A DNA stretch of 64,000 nt from NCBI GenBank assembly GCA_023957315.1, contig JAMLHE010000001.1, positions 124,001-188,000 on the forward strand. Reading direction: 5' to 3'. This stretch comes from Candidatus Kapaibacterium sp. GTDB taxonomy: Bacteria; Bacteroidota; Ignavibacteria; Kapaibacteriales; UBA2268. Shown in pieces: positions 62,304 through 64,000 of the stretch. The position numbers were made by a program, and so were the translations under genes. Numbering within the stretch: the first letter of the stretch is position 1; each line of letters opens with the position of its first letter. The notes below the pieces were generated by a model. That model had not been told where the DNA came from, searched no databases, and saw only the letters and a list, made by a program, of their open reading frames with translations.

Positions 62304-63278
62304 TCAGCCGGCACCTTTGATTATATCGTGCAATCTGATTATTCCCATTACTTCGCCTGAATCTGAAACCACAGGCAAAACGTTTATTTCGCTATTTCTG
62401 TTTTCCATTACAGCCAAAGCTTCGTGCAGATAAGCCTCAGGGTTGATGCTTATAGGCTTTTTAGTCATGACAGACTCGGTAATGAGCCCTTGAAGATTTT
62501 CATTTTTGTGCAAAATTCTCCTAACGTCGCCATCAGTAATTATTCCGAGCAATTTGTTTTCATCGTCAACTACACAAACGCACCCGAGTTTTTTGTTCGA
62601 TATTTCAATCAATGCGTCTCGGAATGATGATTGCGGCTTGATAAATGGAATATTTTTTTCAGTATGCATCACATCAGCAACTTTGACCGTGATATTCTTT
62701 CCGATTTGCCCAAGAGGATGAAGTCTCGAAAAATCTTCCAAACTTGTTTTGCGGCTTTTCATCACAGCCATAGCCAACGCATCACCGATTACCATTGCAA
62801 GAGTCGAACTTGAAGTAGGTGCTAAATTAAAAGGGCATGCTTCTTTTACGACAGAGCCATCTAAAACAATATCCGAAATCCTGGCAAGAAAGGAGTTCGT
62901 GTTGCCGACAATGGAGATGATTTTGCATTGGCGCATTTTAAGATATGGCACCAATCTAACGATTTCTTCAGTACTACCGCTCTTTGAAAGCAGAATGGCA
63001 ACGTCGTCCTTTTGGACTAAACCAATGTCGCCGTGAAGTGCTTCGACGGGATGCAAGAATGTAGATGATACTCCGATGCTGGATAGTGTGGCGCCGATTT
63101 TTCGTGCGATTAGACCCGATTTGCCGACACCTGAGAGTACAACTTTGTGTGAATTTGAAATCAGTTCGACGGCGTCTGCGTAATTGTCATCAATTTTTTC
63201 TAATGCATCTTGAAGCGATTTAATCTCTTCACTAAAGATGCGAACAATCTCGGCGGACAATTCTGATTTTTTATTCAC
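62304..63278 (-). CDS. kdsD: Arabinose-5-phosphate isomerase
   Basis: A 324-residue enzyme when started at GTG 63278 (MNKKSELSAEIVRIF), 1 base after the FabA stop; a TTG start at 63350 would give 348 residues and overlap fabA by 71 bases, which is less likely. Residues about 20-175 are a SIS sugar-isomerase domain (VVLSGVGKSGLIARKIGATLSSIG, HGDIGLV, LLSKSGSTEEIV); two CBS domains follow (about 195-320, LGCVCVVDDENKLLGIITDGDVRR). It converts ribulose-5-phosphate to arabinose-5-phosphate for Kdo, hence LPS. The neighbours fabA and KdsD together point to lipid A and outer-membrane synthesis. Confidence 0.92.
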   Translation of the reverse strand: MNKKSELSAEIVRIFSEEIKSLQDALEKIDDNYADAVELISNSHKVVLSGVGKSGLIARKIGATLSSIGVSSTFLHPVEALHGDIGLVQKDDVAILLSKSGSTEEIVRLVPYLKMRQCKIISIVGNTNSFLARISDIVLDGSVVKEACPFNLAPTSSSTLAMVIGDALAMAVMKSRKTSLEDFSRLHPLGQIGKNITVKVADVMHTEKNIPFIKPQSSFRDALIEISNKKLGCVCVVDDENKLLGIITDGDVRRILHKNENLQGLITESVMTKKPISINPEAYLHEALAVMENRNSEINVLPVVSDSGEVMGIIRLHDIIKGAG

Positions 63279-63279
63279 C

Positions 63280-63792
63280 TCAAACTTGTTCCTTTTCGAA
63301 CAGACCGACTCTGATTGAATCGCAAGTGTAGATTTCCTCGCCGTCAACAATTACTCTGCCATCGGCAATAACCATTGTAAGTTTCAAATTTATAATTCTT
63401 TTGACATCAATAACGTAGGTTACAAGTTTGTTTTCGGGCAAAACTTGACCGAAAAATCGGACAGCATCGCATCCCAAAGCACGTCCTGTGCCTTCGAAAC
63501 CCATATGTGTCAGATAAAAACCTGTCAATTGGAATAGGGCGTCCAATCCAAGCGAACCGGGCATAACGGCATCATCTTTGAAATGGCAACCAAAAAACCA
63601 TAAATCCTTCTTGATATCAAGTTCGGCAATAAGTTCGCCTTTGCCATATTTGCCTCCGGTATCGGATACGTGTGTGATTCTATCCATCATCAACATATTT
63701 GGTAATGGTAATTTACCGAAATTCTTACCAAACAGTTCGCCGTTGGCAGATTTGATTAATTCCTCGTAGCTGTAGGAGCTCTTATTTGTCAT
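63280..63792 (-). CDS. fabA: 3-hydroxydecanoyl-ACP dehydratase/isomerase, FabA
   Basis: A 170-residue protein strikingly like E. coli Fab[38 protein letters not shown] with catalytic His70, and [18 protein letters not shown] with catalytic Asp84. These two residues carry the same numbers as in the E. coli enzyme. FabA dehydrates 3-hydroxyacyl-ACP and can isomerise trans-2- to cis-3-decenoyl-ACP, which starts anaerobic unsaturated fatty acid synthesis. Whether this copy isomerises cannot be told from sequence. It sits immediately before KdsD on the same strand. Confidence 0.94.
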   Translation of the reverse strand: MTNKSSYSYEELIKSANGELFGKNFGKLPLPNMLMMDRITHVSDTGGKYGKGELIAELDIKKDLWFFGCHFKDDAVMPGSLGLDALFQLTGFYLTHMGFEGTGRALGCDAVRFFGQVLPENKLVTYVIDVKRIINLKLTMVIADGRVIVDGEEIYTCDSIRVGLFEKEQV

Positions 63793-63862
63793 AAATTTCC
63801 ATTATCACCAAAAAAATGTTTAAGACGCAAATTTACATCCATTATTATTAATTAATAGTACA

Positions 63863-64000
63863 TTATCCCTTTTGAGTCAAAACGACTCCCGTAATCACAG
63901 TAACCGCACCACCTATGAAATATAGAGTAATCGGTGTATCGAAAATAAAAAATGCCAAAGCAGCTGTCAAAACGGGCTGTAAATTATTAAACACAGCGAG
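63863..64000 (-). CDS. EamA/DMT-family transporter, C-terminal part (cut by window end)
   Basis: Only the last 45 residues are in the window. They read as two hydrophobic helices, with FNNLQPVLTAALAFFIFDTPIT followed by LYFIGGAVTVITGVVLTQKG, which is the end of an EamA (drug/metabolite transporter) domain. The frame is open to the window edge and stops at TAA 63863-63865. The substrate and full length are unknown. Confidence 0.8.
   Translation of the reverse strand, partial: LAVFNNLQPVLTAALAFFIFDTPITLYFIGGAVTVITGVVLTQKG

Noticed and set aside
63278-63350. Longer KdsD start at TTG 63350
   Set aside because: It would overlap fabA by 71 bases, and the added residues look like an out-of-frame reading of fabA; GTG 63278 gives the usual family length.

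Overview
The window looks like a chromosomal segment of a Gram-negative bacterium of the Bacteroidota/Chlorobiota (FCB) assemblage, probably an Ignavibacteria/Kapabacteria-like lineage rather than a classical Bacteroidetes. The reasons are: low GC; six secreted proteins with a type IX secretion (T9SS) C-terminal sorting domain; promoters of the TTTG-N19-TAnnTTTG type; frequent Shine-Dalgarno sites (AGGAG, GGAGA); multiheme cytochromes; a menaquinone prenyltransferase; and an Mrp ATPase without the C-terminal CxxC. The exact taxon is an inference.

Layout. 1-7.4 kb: two T9SS cargo proteins, one of them a 1677-residue mosaic, around a YefM/YoeB toxin-antitoxin pair and a block of intergenic repeats. 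7.5-11.8 kb: a sortilin/BNR propeller protein and a MenA-like prenyltransferase. 11.8-15.9 kb: an ECF sigma factor with a consensus promoter, an anti-sigma-like membrane protein with an outer-membrane-like C-terminus, a small lipoprotein and a T9SS protein, read as one surface-signalling operon. 16-27.6 kb: rhodanese lipoprotein, metallo-hydrolase, HIT hydrolase, a 1632-residue T9SS protein, an unknown Rossmann protein, a MATE exporter and a processive glycosyltransferase. 27.6-33.5 kb: a minus-strand redox cluster (membrane cytochrome b, 13-heme cytochrome, monoheme cytochrome c, Tat/lipid-anchored Rieske protein, outer-membrane barrel with one heme motif, 6-heme lipoprotein with a collagen-like linker).

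33.8-36.2 kb: a glycosyltransferase/methyltransferase pair, a VOC enzyme and tRNA-Leu. 36.2-40.1 kb: the repeat-rich accessory part, with inverted repeats, a T9SS WD40-like protein, a decayed IS1182-family element with perfect ends and further dispersed repeats, ending at tRNA-Val. 40.2-49 kb: Nfu and Mrp iron-sulfur proteins, a 2171-residue T9SS adhesin-like protein with near-identical 291-bp fibronectin repeats, and glutamate racemase. 49-59.1 kb: seven minus-strand genes in near-continuous overlap (dehydratase activase, acylphosphatase, patatin/BamA, LOG-like, J-domain, rhodanese, sigma-54 activator). 59.2-64 kb: envelope genes (glycosyltransferase, DUF2279, RodZ-like, KdsD, FabA) and the end of a DMT transporter.

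The parts most likely to be undescribed are the six-protein redox cluster, which could carry electrons from menaquinol across the periplasm to an outer-membrane heme protein, and the ECF module whose apparent anti-sigma factor spans two envelope compartments. No CRISPR array, rRNA, prophage or T9SS machinery gene was seen.
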